From Achromobacter arsenitoxydans SY8 (GTDB lineage Bacteria > Pseudomonadota > Gammaproteobacteria > Burkholderiales > Burkholderiaceae_B): 64,000 nucleotides of DNA. Both the position numbers and the translations under genes were made by a program. Under the pieces are notes generated by a model. That model saw only the letters and a program-made list of their open reading frames with translations. It was not told the DNA's origin and ran no database searches. Location of the stretch: contig NZ_AGUF01000052.1 in assembly GCF_000236785.1 (NCBI RefSeq), positions 202,143 to 266,142 of the forward strand. Reading direction: 5' to 3'. Shown here one piece after another: positions 44,062 through 53,383 of this stretch (positions are counted from its first letter, which is position 1; each line of letters starts with the position of its first letter).

Positions 44062-46122
44062 TCAGTATCTGACGCTGACGCGGGCCCACACGCTGCGGCC
44101 CGGTTCATTGACCGCGGTGTTGGCCGGATAGCCGAAACCCGCATTGCCGGCCAGATTCAGGTGTTCGCTGTAGGTCTTGTCGAACAGGTTATCGACCCCC
44201 AGCGACAGCTTGACCTGCTTGTTCACCACATAGCCCGCATTGATGGAAAAGACGCCGAACCCCGCGCTGGGGCCGAAATCCTTGCCGACCACGTTGCCCT
44301 CATTCAGGGCATAGCGCTTCTGCGGCGCGACAAGGCGCCACAGCGCGCCCGCCGACCAGGTGCCATCGTCATAGGCCGCGCTGAGCTTGGCCTCTAGCGG
44401 CGGGATTTGCGGCAGCGCCCGGCCGTCGCTGCGGTTCTGGCCCCAGGCGTACGCGAGCGTGGCGCCCAGCTTCCAGTTGGACGTCACGGCGTAGGACGCG
44501 CCGAGTTCTCCGCCGAATATCCTGGCGTCGACGTTGGCGGCCTGCGAAGACGGGCCCATCATTCCGCCCGACGTGTAGCTGAACAGGATGAAGTCGTTCA
44601 CGTAGCCGGCATAGCCGGAGAACCAGGCGTCCAGCGTTTCCGTCTTGTACTGCGCGCCGAAATCGAGCTGCGTGGTCTTTTCCGGCTTGACGCCCTGGAA
44701 GGCGTTAGCTGACCCCGTAGGTCCGTTGTCGGGCGAGAACAACTCCCAGTAGTCGGGGAACCGCTCGACATGGCCCAGCCCGATGTAGACGGTGGCGGGC
44801 AGCGAGGCCAGGTCCTTCTCGTATCGCAGAAAGCCGCTGGGCAAGGTATCGTTGCGGCGCTCGTTGGCGGTGGGATTGGGCATGGGCATCATCATGCCGC
44901 TGGTGGTCTGGCGAAAGTCTTTGGCGGAGGCCCAGTCCACGCGCGCGCCGCCGATGACGCGGCTGTCAGGCGCGGCGCGCCAGGTCAGCTCTCCGAAGAC
45001 GCCGGTATTGGAGAAGTCGGCGTCCTTGACCCAGGGCTGGCTGCGGTACGACATGGCTTGCGTTCCGCTGCGCGAGCGGTGGCGGCTCTGCTGGAAGTCC
45101 AGGCCCGTGACCAGGCTGAGGTCCGGCGACAGCGTCCAGGTGCTGGCGACGCGTCCGCCCCAGGTGGCGCGGTCCACGTCGCCCGCCATGGCCATCGCCA
45201 TGGCGCTGGACGGGTCCGGCGCGCGCAGCGTGTAGTTATCCATGACGTGGTCGGCGTAGTTGTAGTAGAGCTGCGCCTCCAGCTTGTCCAGCACCGTGCC
45301 GATGTTGCGCTTTTCAAAGCGCAGCCCGAAGCTTTCCCGCTTGAACTGCGAGCCGTCCATGCCCCGGCCGGCGTAGCGCGCCTCGCCGTCGCCGGTGCCG
45401 GCGGTCAGTTCGTACAGCGTGTCCGCATCGGGCGTGAAGCCCAGCGTCACGTCCGCATTCCACTTGTCCCAGCGCGAGGGCACGGTGTTGCCGTCGCCGT
45501 CCTTGTAGTCCTGCGAATGGGAGTGGTTGGCCGTGACCCGCGTATAAACCTTTTCATTGCCCACGGTCAGGTCCGCCGTCTGGTCGTTGCGCCCGAACGA
45601 CCCGCCGATCAGGCTGCCGTCAAAGCGCACGCCAGCCTCGGTGAACCGCGGCGTGTCGCGGTCGAAGCGGATGGTGCCGGCCGACGCGCCCGGTCCCCAC
45701 AACACGGTCTGCGGCCCCTTGATGACCGTGAGCTGGTCGAAATTCTCGGGAGAAATGTAGGAGCTGGGCGCGTCCATGCGCGCCGGGCAGGCGCCGGGCA
45801 TGGAGGTGCCGTTGGTCAGGATGTTCAAGCGCGAGCCGAACATGCCGCGCAGCACCGGATCGCCGTTGGTGCCGCCGTTGCGGATCGCGGAGAAGCCGGG
45901 GATGGTCTTTAGATAATCAGTGCCGTCGCTGGCCGGCAGCGGCTGGCGCGGAATCTTGGGGTCGGTCGTGAAGGTCAGCGGCGCGCTGGGCGCGACGCCG
46001 GTGATCACCACGGGGTCCAGCGTGGCGACGCCGTCGGCGGCGGATTGCGCCCAGGCGGGGAACGAGGCGGCCATGGCGGCGGCCAGGCAGGTCATGCGGA
46101 GGAATTCGTGCTGCTTGAACAT
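44062..46122 (-). CDS. TonB-dependent copper receptor (OprC/NosA-like)
   Basis: This 686-residue outer-membrane receptor starts at ATG 46122. It has a signal peptide (cleavage near PAWAQ), a TonB box region, a plug with GGTNGDPVLRGMFGSRLNIL and CPARMDAPSSYI (Met- and Cys-bearing), and a 22-strand barrel ending in aromatic WARVSVRY. Met-rich segments (MAMAMAGD, MMMPMPN, GGMMGPS) suit Cu(I) binding. It would import copper or a copper chelate with TonB energy. Two DUF2946-like genes and a PepSY gene upstream support a copper role. Confidence 0.88.
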   Translation of the reverse strand: MFKQHEFLRMTCLAAAMAASFPAWAQSAADGVATLDPVVITGVAPSAPLTFTTDPKIPRQPLPASDGTDYLKTIPGFSAIRNGGTNGDPVLRGMFGSRLNILTNGTSMPGACPARMDAPSSYISPENFDQLTVIKGPQTVLWGPGASAGTIRFDRDTPRFTEAGVRFDGSLIGGSFGRNDQTADLTVGNEKVYTRVTANHSHSQDYKDGDGNTVPSRWDKWNADVTLGFTPDADTLYELTAGTGDGEARYAGRGMDGSQFKRESFGLRFEKRNIGTVLDKLEAQLYYNYADHVMDNYTLRAPDPSSAMAMAMAGDVDRATWGGRVASTWTLSPDLSLVTGLDFQQSRHRSRSGTQAMSYRSQPWVKDADFSNTGVFGELTWRAAPDSRVIGGARVDWASAKDFRQTTSGMMMPMPNPTANERRNDTLPSGFLRYEKDLASLPATVYIGLGHVERFPDYWELFSPDNGPTGSANAFQGVKPEKTTQLDFGAQYKTETLDAWFSGYAGYVNDFILFSYTSGGMMGPSSQAANVDARIFGGELGASYAVTSNWKLGATLAYAWGQNRSDGRALPQIPPLEAKLSAAYDDGTWSAGALWRLVAPQKRYALNEGNVVGKDFGPSAGFGVFSINAGYVVNKQVKLSLGVDNLFDKTYSEHLNLAGNAGFGYPANTAVNEPGRSVWARVSVRY

Positions 46123-46311
46123 AGGGAATCTCGACCATCTTGGATCGTTGGATTGAGTCGCCCAGTGGTCCGCCCGCTCGCAGCCGCGCAAGCGCGGCCC
46201 GGCGACGGAATACCGTGCGAGCGGCGGCGTGGCGGACTTGTGCGGGAGAACGGCGCTACGCGCCAGAGGCTGGCGGCGCGGCGCGCACCGGCGACGCTGG
46301 AAAGACGAACG

Positions 46312-46716
46312 TCAGGCCAGGATGGGCGGCGCGCGCGATCGCTGCTGCAATCGCGCCAGTGCGCTTGAGAAGTGAGTGACGACGGCGGGAGGCGCCGCGT
46401 CGGGCTGGGCCACTGTGGGCACCAGCCACGCAAGAAGCCAGAGTTCAGGCAGCGTGGCGCCGCCCAGCATGGCGCAGCCGGCGACGCAGCAGTGCGGCAT
46501 GGCGCCGCTGTGCTGCTCAGCGCCCTGCCCGGCGTCGTCGAGGCCCAGCGAGACGACGCGCGGTCCGCTGGCCGTGCAGATGATGGTGGTGGCGCCGCCG
46601 GACACGCCGCCAGCGGGCGTGGCGAGCGCCGAGGATGCGATCAGCGACTGAAAGACGAACAGGATCGCCGCGAACAGCGAGATCCATCGTCTGCATTCAG
46701 TGCCGCATGTGTGCAT
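46312..46716 (-). CDS. DUF2946-like exported protein
   Basis: This 134-residue protein has a hydrophobic N-terminal segment (ISLFAAILFVFQSLIASSALA) as signal or anchor. A middle part with PHCCVAGCAM can bind metal. A second hydrophobic helix and a basic tail follow. Proteins of this type accompany copper receptors, as here. The role is unknown. Confidence 0.72.
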   Translation of the reverse strand: MHTCGTECRRWISLFAAILFVFQSLIASSALATPAGGVSGGATTIICTASGPRVVSLGLDDAGQGAEQHSGAMPHCCVAGCAMLGGATLPELWLLAWLVPTVAQPDAAPPAVVTHFSSALARLQQRSRAPPILA

Positions 46717-46827
46717 CAGCCCCCCTTGACGGCGCAGATGGTAGCACGCAAGCCGGTGCAGATCCGGCGCGAAAAGGCCCGCCGCAGGGCCCTCGCGGCG
46801 CCTGTCTGCACCGCCCGTTGACGCAGA

Positions 46828-48240
46828 TCAAGCGCGCCGGGCCCGGCGCCAGCGCAGCACGTCCACCGCCATGAAAGCGAGCAGACTCGCGCCCATGACA
46901 GGCAGGCACCAGCCCAGCGCCACGGCCACCGCAAGCGCCGCGATGCGCCCGGGCCAGGACAGGTCGCGCCAGGCGTGCGTGAGCGTCTGGCCAGATGCGC
47001 CCGCCGCCGGCCGGCGCAGCCACCACATGCGGTAGCCCAGGACGGTCATCGTTGTCAGCGCGATGCCGATGGCGGCCATCAGCAATTGGTTCGGCCATCC
47101 GAACAGGATGCCCATGTGCATGTCGACGCCCCAGCGGATGAGCTTAGCGATGAGCGGGAAGGTGTCGAAGTCGGCGCGGCTGGTGATGGCGAAAGTTGCC
47201 GGGTCCACGGCGATCGTATCGACCTGCGTGGGCCAGGACCGGTCCACTTCGCGCACCATCCAGGCCTGGCCGTCGGCGCGCGGCGGGCGGATCTCGAGCT
47301 GGCTGCTGTCGATGCCGCCCTGGCGCGCGGCGTGCAGGACGTGGTCGAAGCCTTCCGCCACGCTGGCCGGGGCCGGGGCCGGGGCCATGGCGGCATGGTC
47401 GTGCTGGCCGCCGTGGTGATGCGCGTGTTCGCCGCCGGACCCCATGTCGCCGCCGGTGGAACCGGGAAGCTTCAGCGATATCGAAGGCGTGATCCAGCCC
47501 AGTTGCGCCCGCAATTGGTCCACGCGCGCGCCCGCCCAATTCGACCAGGTCAGGCCGGTGGCGGACAGGAACAAAAGGCCGATACCCACCCATAGCCCCA
47601 GCAGGCCGTGCCAGCGGCGGGCGCGCAGGCGCGGGCTGCGCGCGGCCGCGGCCTTGTCCCGGTTGCGCTTGCCGAACCAAAGGATTACGCCGCCCAGCGT
47701 CGCCAGCCAGAGCCACGAGGCGGCCAGTTCGCTGTAGTTGCGCCCCAGCTCGCCCAGCATCAGATTACGGTGCAGGTAATCCAGCTTGGTGCGGAACGGC
47801 AGCGTGCCGCTGGTGCCGTAGACCGTCATGTCGCCCTTGATCTCCAGCGTGACGGGATCCACGAACAGCGCGCGGCTTTCGGAGTCGCCCATGCCGGGCT
47901 GCGTAAACATCACGCGGGTGGTCTCGCCCGGACCGGGCGCGGGCCGCACGGCGAACAAGCGCGGTCCGGCGCCGATGCGCGCCTGCGCCGCCTCGACCTG
48001 ATCGGCCAGCGGCCGCGGCGCGCCGGTGGAAACGGTGCGCAGCTGGTCCGCGTAGATCAGGTTCTCAATCTGCGGCGTCAGCACGAACAGGGTGCCGGTC
48101 ACCGCAGCGACCAGGATGAAGGGACCGACGAACAGTCCGACATAGAAATGCAGGCGGGTGATCAGCGCGAACAAGGCGCTGCCAGCCGCAGACCGCGGGC
48201 GTGCGGACGCGCCGGGGGTATCCAGGGTGTGAGTGGACAT
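46828..48240 (-). CDS. PepSY-domain membrane protein
   Basis: This 470-residue protein has four or so transmembrane helices with two PepSY regions, starting at ATG 48240. Near residue 255 is a His-rich loop (HAHHHGGQHDH) in the periplasm. It resembles iron/copper-regulated membrane proteins that may act as ferric or cupric reductases. It stands between the two DUF2946-like genes. The heme- or metal-binding role is inferred. Confidence 0.85.
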   Translation of the reverse strand: MSTHTLDTPGASARPRSAAGSALFALITRLHFYVGLFVGPFILVAAVTGTLFVLTPQIENLIYADQLRTVSTGAPRPLADQVEAAQARIGAGPRLFAVRPAPGPGETTRVMFTQPGMGDSESRALFVDPVTLEIKGDMTVYGTSGTLPFRTKLDYLHRNLMLGELGRNYSELAASWLWLATLGGVILWFGKRNRDKAAAARSPRLRARRWHGLLGLWVGIGLLFLSATGLTWSNWAGARVDQLRAQLGWITPSISLKLPGSTGGDMGSGGEHAHHHGGQHDHAAMAPAPAPASVAEGFDHVLHAARQGGIDSSQLEIRPPRADGQAWMVREVDRSWPTQVDTIAVDPATFAITSRADFDTFPLIAKLIRWGVDMHMGILFGWPNQLLMAAIGIALTTMTVLGYRMWWLRRPAAGASGQTLTHAWRDLSWPGRIAALAVAVALGWCLPVMGASLLAFMAVDVLRWRRARRA

Positions 48241-48316
48241 GATGCTCTCGAAAACAACGGACGCCGCCCGCAAAGGGGCGGCATTCGTGCGCGCGGGGCG
48301 CGCACGGCGACAGAGG

Positions 48317-48778
48317 TCATCCGGGGCTTCGAGGCGGAGCGCGCTGCCCCAGCGGCGGGCCTGCGGCCGGCATCGGCGGTCGCGGGCTGTCGGCGATGCG
48401 CGGCGGCTGGATGAACCCCCGCAGCAGCGCAGGAACCAGCGTCAGGGCGGGCGGCAAGAGCAGCGCCTGGTGCGCAGCCAACCCGAAGGGACACTCCTGC
48501 CCGGCGCCGACGTGGCCGGACGAATCGCCTTGTTCGTGGTGGCCGTGATGGGAGCCTGCCTGCGCATGCGGGCCGGCGAACTGGCTCATGCCCGGAAACG
48601 CGCCGCCGCCCGCCGCGCAAAACCCCAGGGCCAGGCGGCCCTGCCTGAGCGCGTCCGTGTCGGGCATGTAGCCGACGGGCACGAACGCGCGGGCGGCCAG
48701 CAACAGCAGCAACAGAAGCCGCGCCAACGTGGCGGCGCTGGCAACGCGTAAGGGTGGACAGGACAATCCGGGGCGCAT
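48317..48778 (-). CDS. DUF2946-like small His-rich protein
   Basis: This 153-residue protein has a hydrophobic N-terminus (LARLLLLLLLAARAFVPVGYMP, then DTDALRQG, as usual for the family). Its loop is rich in His (HHGHHEQGDSSGH) and it has a Cys. A second helix and a Pro-rich tail follow. It lies upstream of the PepSY gene and probably belongs to the copper group. Confidence 0.72.
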   Translation of the reverse strand: MRPGLSCPPLRVASAATLARLLLLLLLAARAFVPVGYMPDTDALRQGRLALGFCAAGGGAFPGMSQFAGPHAQAGSHHGHHEQGDSSGHVGAGQECPFGLAAHQALLLPPALTLVPALLRGFIQPPRIADSPRPPMPAAGPPLGQRAPPRSPG

Positions 48779-48939
48779 GCGTCATTCCGGGCGACGGTGG
48801 ATTCCGTCGCCTGCCGGGCATTTTACGCATTGCGCGCGCAGCGCTAAATAGCAGCGCCATATAAGTAAGTAAGGTGCGCCTCGCGCTAATTACCGAGTTA
48901 CCCGCCGGCGGAACCGGAACCGGGACCGGAACCGCGCCG

Positions 48940-49569
48940 TCAAGTCAGTTGATCGGCCTCGATGATGTGAACGCCGGGCCGGGCCGCGATGGCCGCTTCC
49001 AGCATCACCCTGGCGATCGCCGGGGCCGGATTGATCCGCCAGCGTTGCGGCAGCACGGGCCCGGCCAGCCGCAATACCGCCAGCATCGCCCGTTCGCCTG
49101 CCCGGAACTCGTCGCGCTGACCACCGATCAGGCCTGGGCGCACGAAGGTCAGTGACCCGAATCCCCGCCTGGCCAGGGCCTGTTCCAGGTCGCCCTTGAC
49201 GCGGTGGTAGAAGAACCGCGACGCGGAATCGGCCCCGATCGCGGAATTCAGCACATACGCGGGCGTGCCGGCGCGCAGCGCCAGATCGGCGACTGCCAGC
49301 GGATAGTCGTAGTCCACGCGCCGGAATGCGGCCTGCCCGCCGGCCGCCCGCATGGTGGTGCCCAGCGCGCAGATCACGGCATCGGCCCGCCACCAGGGCG
49401 CATCGTTGGGCAACCTATCGAAATCGACGGTTGGCGCCAGCAACTTGGGGTGCGGCGGCAGCGTCCGGCGGACGGGCGCCGTCACCGATTCCACGCGGGA
49501 ATCGGCCAGCGCCAGGTCCAGCACGTGGCGCCCGACCAGGCCCGTCGCGCCGGCAAGCAATAGTTTCAT
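48940..49569 (-). CDS. NAD(P)H-binding oxidoreductase-like protein
   Basis: This 209-residue Rossmann protein has GATGLVGRHVL at the N-terminus. It has an atypical short-chain dehydrogenase layout (ALGTTMRAAGGQAAFRRVDYDY, then SSxx-like LNSAIGADS and YHRVKGDLE). It is closest to NAD(P)H-binding TIP30-like proteins. The Tyr-Lys pair YHRVK is present. Substrate unknown. It is divergent from the metal-transport operon, so the Fur-like site at 49633 lies upstream of both. Confidence 0.82.
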   Translation of the reverse strand: MKLLLAGATGLVGRHVLDLALADSRVESVTAPVRRTLPPHPKLLAPTVDFDRLPNDAPWWRADAVICALGTTMRAAGGQAAFRRVDYDYPLAVADLALRAGTPAYVLNSAIGADSASRFFYHRVKGDLEQALARRGFGSLTFVRPGLIGGQRDEFRAGERAMLAVLRLAGPVLPQRWRINPAPAIARVMLEAAIAARPGVHIIEADQLT

Positions 49570-49632
49570 AAGGGGTTCCTTGGTAGCGCCAGACCGACGC
49601 CAAAGCGGGGTTCGTGCCCATACTAAGACTAT

Positions 49633-49647
49633 TGAGAATTATTATTG
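49633..49647. promoter_or_regulatory. Fur-box-like site
   Basis: TGAGAATTATTATTG matches 11 of 14 defined positions of the 7-1-7 Fur consensus TGATAATNATTATCA. It lies 66 bp before the PepSY/ABC operon start and 64 bp before the divergent oxidoreductase. Iron-dependent repression of the operon is inferred. Confidence 0.65.
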
Positions 49648-49712
49648 CTAAAATTCCGCCTGACACCCCCCTTAAATGGGACCACATGCCTTATTCACGG
49701 GATTGCTTTTGA

Positions 49713-50888
49713 ATGGCCAAGCCATCGCGCTCTAAATTATGGTTCCTGGTACACAGTTGGCTGGCATTGCCAATCTGGATCTTCCTTTTCTTCATTTGTG
49801 CGACCGGAACCATCGCCGTCATCAGCCAGGAAATCGTCTGGCTCATCAACCCGGCCGTCCGCGCGCAGGCGCCCGACGCCGACACGCCCCGCATGGGCTA
49901 CCAGGCGCTAATGGACTCCATCGCCAAGCAGGAGCCCGAAGCGACGGTGCAACGCCTGTCCTGGCCCGAGGAATCGCAGTTCGCCCTGACGGCCGCAGTC
50001 GGTTATCCCGGCGCGCGGTTCACGTCGATCTACGTCAATCCCTACACCGGCGTCGTGCAGGGGCCGGCGCTCAGCTTTGACCTGCGGCAGTTCATGCGGG
50101 CGCTGCACGGCTGGCTGTTGATCCCCTTTAACAACGGCTTTAGCTGGGGCTGGTACCTGGTGTCCTTCCTGTCGCTGCCGATGCTGGCCTCGCTGATCAC
50201 CGGCCTGGTGGTGTACAAGCGCTTCTGGCGCGCGTACTTCCAGAAGCCGCGCCTGCGGATCGGCCAGGGCGCGCGTATTTTCTGGGGCGACTTCCACCGC
50301 CTGTCGGGTCTGTGGTCTGTCTGGTTCATTCTGCTGATCTCCGTCAGCGCGATCTGGTTCCTGGTGCAGGCGGTGCTGTCGGACACGGCCACCACCATCT
50401 CCACCCAGGGCGTGCCCGCCGTGGTCGCCCGGGACGAAGTGCCCACCGTGGCGCCGGGCCAGACCGTCAAGCGCCTGCCGCTCGATGACCTGGTCGCCGT
50501 CGCCGAGCGCGAGCTGCCCGGCCTGGAAACCCAGCATGTGTTCTTCCCCGGCAACGCCTATGACCCGATCACCGTGGCGGGCCGCGGCGCCTATCCGCTG
50601 ATGTTCCAGTCCGCCAAGATCAATCCGTACAACGGCAAGGTCGAAGATGTCCGCCGCCTGTCCGACCGCAACGGCCTGGAGTTCTTCACCGAATCCATGC
50701 GTCCGCTGCACACGGGCGATTTCGGCGGTTTCTGGCTGAAGCTGGTGTGGTTCCTGTTCGGCCTGCTGCTGACGATGATGTCGCTCAGCGGCCTGTTGAT
50801 CTGGACCAAGCGCACCGCGCAAGCCACCGCCAAGGCGCTGCGCCCTGCGCGCGCCGACCGTTCCGCCGCGCGCGAGGTGACCGAATGA
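49713..50888 (+). CDS. PepSY-associated membrane protein
   Basis: This 391-residue protein has four transmembrane helices: about 14-37 (LALPIWIFLFFICATGTIAV), 140-160, 195-220 and 345-370. PepSY-like periplasmic domains lie between. It is the first gene of the eight-gene metal operon and overlaps the next by ATGA. No good SD precedes the ATG. Related proteins are often iron-regulated and may reduce metal at the membrane. Confidence 0.85.
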   Translation: MAKPSRSKLWFLVHSWLALPIWIFLFFICATGTIAVISQEIVWLINPAVRAQAPDADTPRMGYQALMDSIAKQEPEATVQRLSWPEESQFALTAAVGYPGARFTSIYVNPYTGVVQGPALSFDLRQFMRALHGWLLIPFNNGFSWGWYLVSFLSLPMLASLITGLVVYKRFWRAYFQKPRLRIGQGARIFWGDFHRLSGLWSVWFILLISVSAIWFLVQAVLSDTATTISTQGVPAVVARDEVPTVAPGQTVKRLPLDDLVAVAERELPGLETQHVFFPGNAYDPITVAGRGAYPLMFQSAKINPYNGKVEDVRRLSDRNGLEFFTESMRPLHTGDFGGFWLKLVWFLFGLLLTMMSLSGLLIWTKRTAQATAKALRPARADRSAAREVTE

Positions 50889-51421
50889 GCAAGACCGCAA
50901 CCCTGAGCTCCGCTGCGCCCAAGGCCAGCTTCTGGCGCCGCTGGCGCTTCCACCTGAGCGGGCTGTTGCTCATCCTGCCCATCATTTATGTCCCGAAGTA
51001 TTTCGACAACCTGGCGCTGTCGCGCGGTCTGATGGGCCTGGGGCAGCGCCCCGCCGGCGACGTGCAGGTGGGCCCGTGGAAGCTCCAGTTTGCCGAATGG
51101 CAGATCGGCGCGCCCAAGTCCGATCCCGCCGGCATGGTCAAGACGTTCACGATGGCCCAGTGCGCCCAGTGCAAGGACCAGATCCGTGCGGTCTATCTTC
51201 GGGTGGGCAAGCCGCGCAGCCTGCGCGCCGCCGGGTCGATTTTCTTCGGCAGCCCGCACCGCGCATTCGCCACCGTGCCGATCCCGCCGCGCACCGCGCC
51301 CGACGCCGATCTCTGGATCACCGCCGAAGGCTGGGACGGCAGCATGCATCAGGCGGCCTGGCCCATCGCCACGGCCTCGCCCGCCACCGCCGAGTGGCTG
51401 AAGAAACAAGGAGCAAACTGA
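50885..51421 (+). CDS. Membrane-anchored hypothetical protein with CxxC
   Basis: This 178-residue protein starts at 50885, overlapping the PepSY gene. It has one N-terminal transmembrane helix (LSGLLLILPIIYVPKYF) and a periplasmic domain that contains AQCAQCKDQ, a CxxC pair suited to metal or redox. It has no recognised family. The next gene starts with a TGATG overlap. Confidence 0.75.
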   Translation: MSKTATLSSAAPKASFWRRWRFHLSGLLLILPIIYVPKYFDNLALSRGLMGLGQRPAGDVQVGPWKLQFAEWQIGAPKSDPAGMVKTFTMAQCAQCKDQIRAVYLRVGKPRSLRAAGSIFFGSPHRAFATVPIPPRTAPDADLWITAEGWDGSMHQAAWPIATASPATAEWLKKQGAN

Positions 51422-51747
51422 TGAACCCGTTTTTCGCGAACGGCGCGCGCGCCGCCCTGCTGGGCGTCCTGCTGTGCGCCAGCGCCGGCGCCCTGGCGCA
51501 CAATCCCATGGCCGAGTGCAAGGCGGCCGGCAAGGAACAGGTCGAGTGCACCGGCGGCTTCTCCGACGGCAGCGGCGCCGCGGGCGTCACGATGGATGTG
51601 ATCTCCTACGATGAACAGATCCTGGTCCCGGGCAAGCTGGACAAGGATTCCAAGCTGACGTTCAAGCGGCCCAACGGCGAATTCTACGTGCTGTTCGACG
51701 CCGGCCCCGGGCACGTCGTCGAAATCGACCACGTCGACATTCAATAA
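51421..51747 (+). CDS. Small exported protein in metal operon
   Basis: This 108-residue protein has a signal peptide cleaved near ALAHN, leaving a His close to the mature N-terminus, two Cys (AECKAAGKEQVECTGG), and a beta-rich remainder ending in HVVEIDHVDIQ. It resembles small periplasmic metal-uptake accessory proteins. Function unknown; co-expressed with the ABC importer. Confidence 0.78.
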   Translation: MNPFFANGARAALLGVLLCASAGALAHNPMAECKAAGKEQVECTGGFSDGSGAAGVTMDVISYDEQILVPGKLDKDSKLTFKRPNGEFYVLFDAGPGHVVEIDHVDIQ

Positions 51748-51765
51748 GCCCAGGCCCGCAGCAGC

Positions 51766-52380
51766 ATGCACACACAAGTCATCCGCCCCGCAGGCGCCGG
51801 ACATGAAACGCTTGCGGTGCTGGGCGCGTGCCTGGTCATCGTTGCGGCGGCCGCCGGCTATATCGGCCTGCGCCCCGCCCCGGCTGAAGGCGCCGCGCTG
51901 GCGGCCAGCCAGATCGACGCGCGGCGCGACCTGACGCCCGCCGAACAAGGCATCTACGCGGACCTGCGCGTTGCCTATGACGAGATCGCCTTTGCACGGC
52001 AGGCCGGCGAGGCCGCTCCGTCTGTCGCCGACCTGGCCGGCCAGGGCCTGCCTCCGTTCGTCGCCGACAACAGCACCGCGGTGCGCGGCGGCCATGCCTG
52101 GCGCCTGCAGCAGCAGGCCGGCCACGTCCTGTACGTGGGCCAGACGGCCGATGCCGCGCTGGCGGGCTCGTTCCTTCTGCGCACCGATGCCCATGAATCC
52201 AAGGATGGCCACGGCCATGACCACGGACCGGCCGGCGCAGCCCAGGCCGACGTCTGGCTGGCGCGCGACGCCGGCGCGCGCGTGCCCGATCCCGCCGACG
52301 ACGCCGCCCTGGCGGCCGCGGGCTGGCGCCAGATCGTGGCCCAGTTCGACAGCGGCGTCACCCGCCAGAGCAAGCCCTGA
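51766..52380 (+). CDS. His-rich membrane protein of metal operon (DUF6162-like)
   Basis: This 204-residue protein has one N-terminal helix (about 15-35) and a periplasmic part with a HESKDGHGHDHG cluster. Proteins of this type adjoin zinc/metal ABC transporter genes; I think it is DUF6162, but I am not certain. The His cluster could pass metal to the binding protein encoded next. Confidence 0.7.
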   Translation: MHTQVIRPAGAGHETLAVLGACLVIVAAAAGYIGLRPAPAEGAALAASQIDARRDLTPAEQGIYADLRVAYDEIAFARQAGEAAPSVADLAGQGLPPFVADNSTAVRGGHAWRLQQQAGHVLYVGQTADAALAGSFLLRTDAHESKDGHGHDHGPAGAAQADVWLARDAGARVPDPADDAALAAAGWRQIVAQFDSGVTRQSKP

Positions 52381-52429
52381 CCGCCCTTCCCCACCCACCG
52401 TCTTCCGACTCCGAGTCTCTTCCCGCCTT

Positions 52430-53383
52430 ATGTCCGCATTCCCGTCTATCGACCTGTTCCTGCGCCGCTGCGCCCGGCCGCTGACCGCGCTGGCGCTGCT
52501 GGCGTGCGCCCTGCTTGCGCCGGCCCATGCCGAGGAGGCCAAGCGCCTGCGCATCGGCGTGACGCTGCATCCCTATTACAGCTACGTCGCCAACATCGTC
52601 GGCGACAAGGCCGAGGTCGTGCCGCTGATTCCGGTGGGCTTCAATCCGCATGCCTACGAACCCCGGGCGGAAGACATCAAGCGCATCGGCACGCTGGACG
52701 TGGTGGTCCTGAATGGCATCGGCCACGACGACTTCGCGGACCGCATGATCGCCGCCAGCGAAAAGCCGAAGATCCCGGTGATCGAGGCCAACGCGCAAGT
52801 GCCGCTGCTGGCCGCCGTAGGCATGGCGGCGCGCGGCGGCGGCGACTCCGGCAAGGTCGTCAATCCGCACACCTTCCTGTCGATCACCGCGTCCATTGCC
52901 CAGATCAACACCATCGCGCGCGAAATGGGCCGCATCGACCCCGCGAACGCCCAGACCTACACCGCCAATGCGCGCGCCTACGGCCAGCGCCTGCGCAAGC
53001 TGCGCGCCGACGCGCTGGGCCAGTTGGCTTCGGCCCCCAACGCGGACCTGCGCGTGGCCACCATCCACGGCGCCTACGACTACCTGTTGCGCGAGTTCGG
53101 GCTGGAAGTGACCGCCGTCGTCGAGCCGGCGCACGGCATCGAGCCCAGCCCCGCGCAGCTCAAGGGCACCATCGAGCAACTGCGCGCGGCGAACGTCAAA
53201 GTGATTTTCTCGGAACTGAACTTCCCGTCCGCCTACGTCGAAACCATCCAGCGCGAGACCGGCGTGAAGCTGTATGCGCTGTCGCACATTTCCTACGGCG
53301 AATACAGCGCCGAGCAGTTCGAGAAAGAGATGAAGCAGAACCTGGCCACCGTCGTGCGCGCCATCGAAGAGGCCGGCGCGTGA
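52430..53383 (+). CDS. Metal ABC transporter substrate-binding protein (ZnuA-type)
   Basis: This 317-residue cluster A-I binding protein has a Sec signal (cleavage near PAHAEE). Likely ligands are His in TLHPYYSY, NPHAYEP and ATIHGAYDY, as in ZnuA/TroA-type proteins. It delivers a divalent metal to the permease encoded two genes on. Its TGA overlaps the ATPase GTG (GTGA). Confidence 0.9.
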   Translation: MSAFPSIDLFLRRCARPLTALALLACALLAPAHAEEAKRLRIGVTLHPYYSYVANIVGDKAEVVPLIPVGFNPHAYEPRAEDIKRIGTLDVVVLNGIGHDDFADRMIAASEKPKIPVIEANAQVPLLAAVGMAARGGGDSGKVVNPHTFLSITASIAQINTIAREMGRIDPANAQTYTANARAYGQRLRKLRADALGQLASAPNADLRVATIHGAYDYLLREFGLEVTAVVEPAHGIEPSPAQLKGTIEQLRAANVKVIFSELNFPSAYVETIQRETGVKLYALSHISYGEYSAEQFEKEMKQNLATVVRAIEEAGA

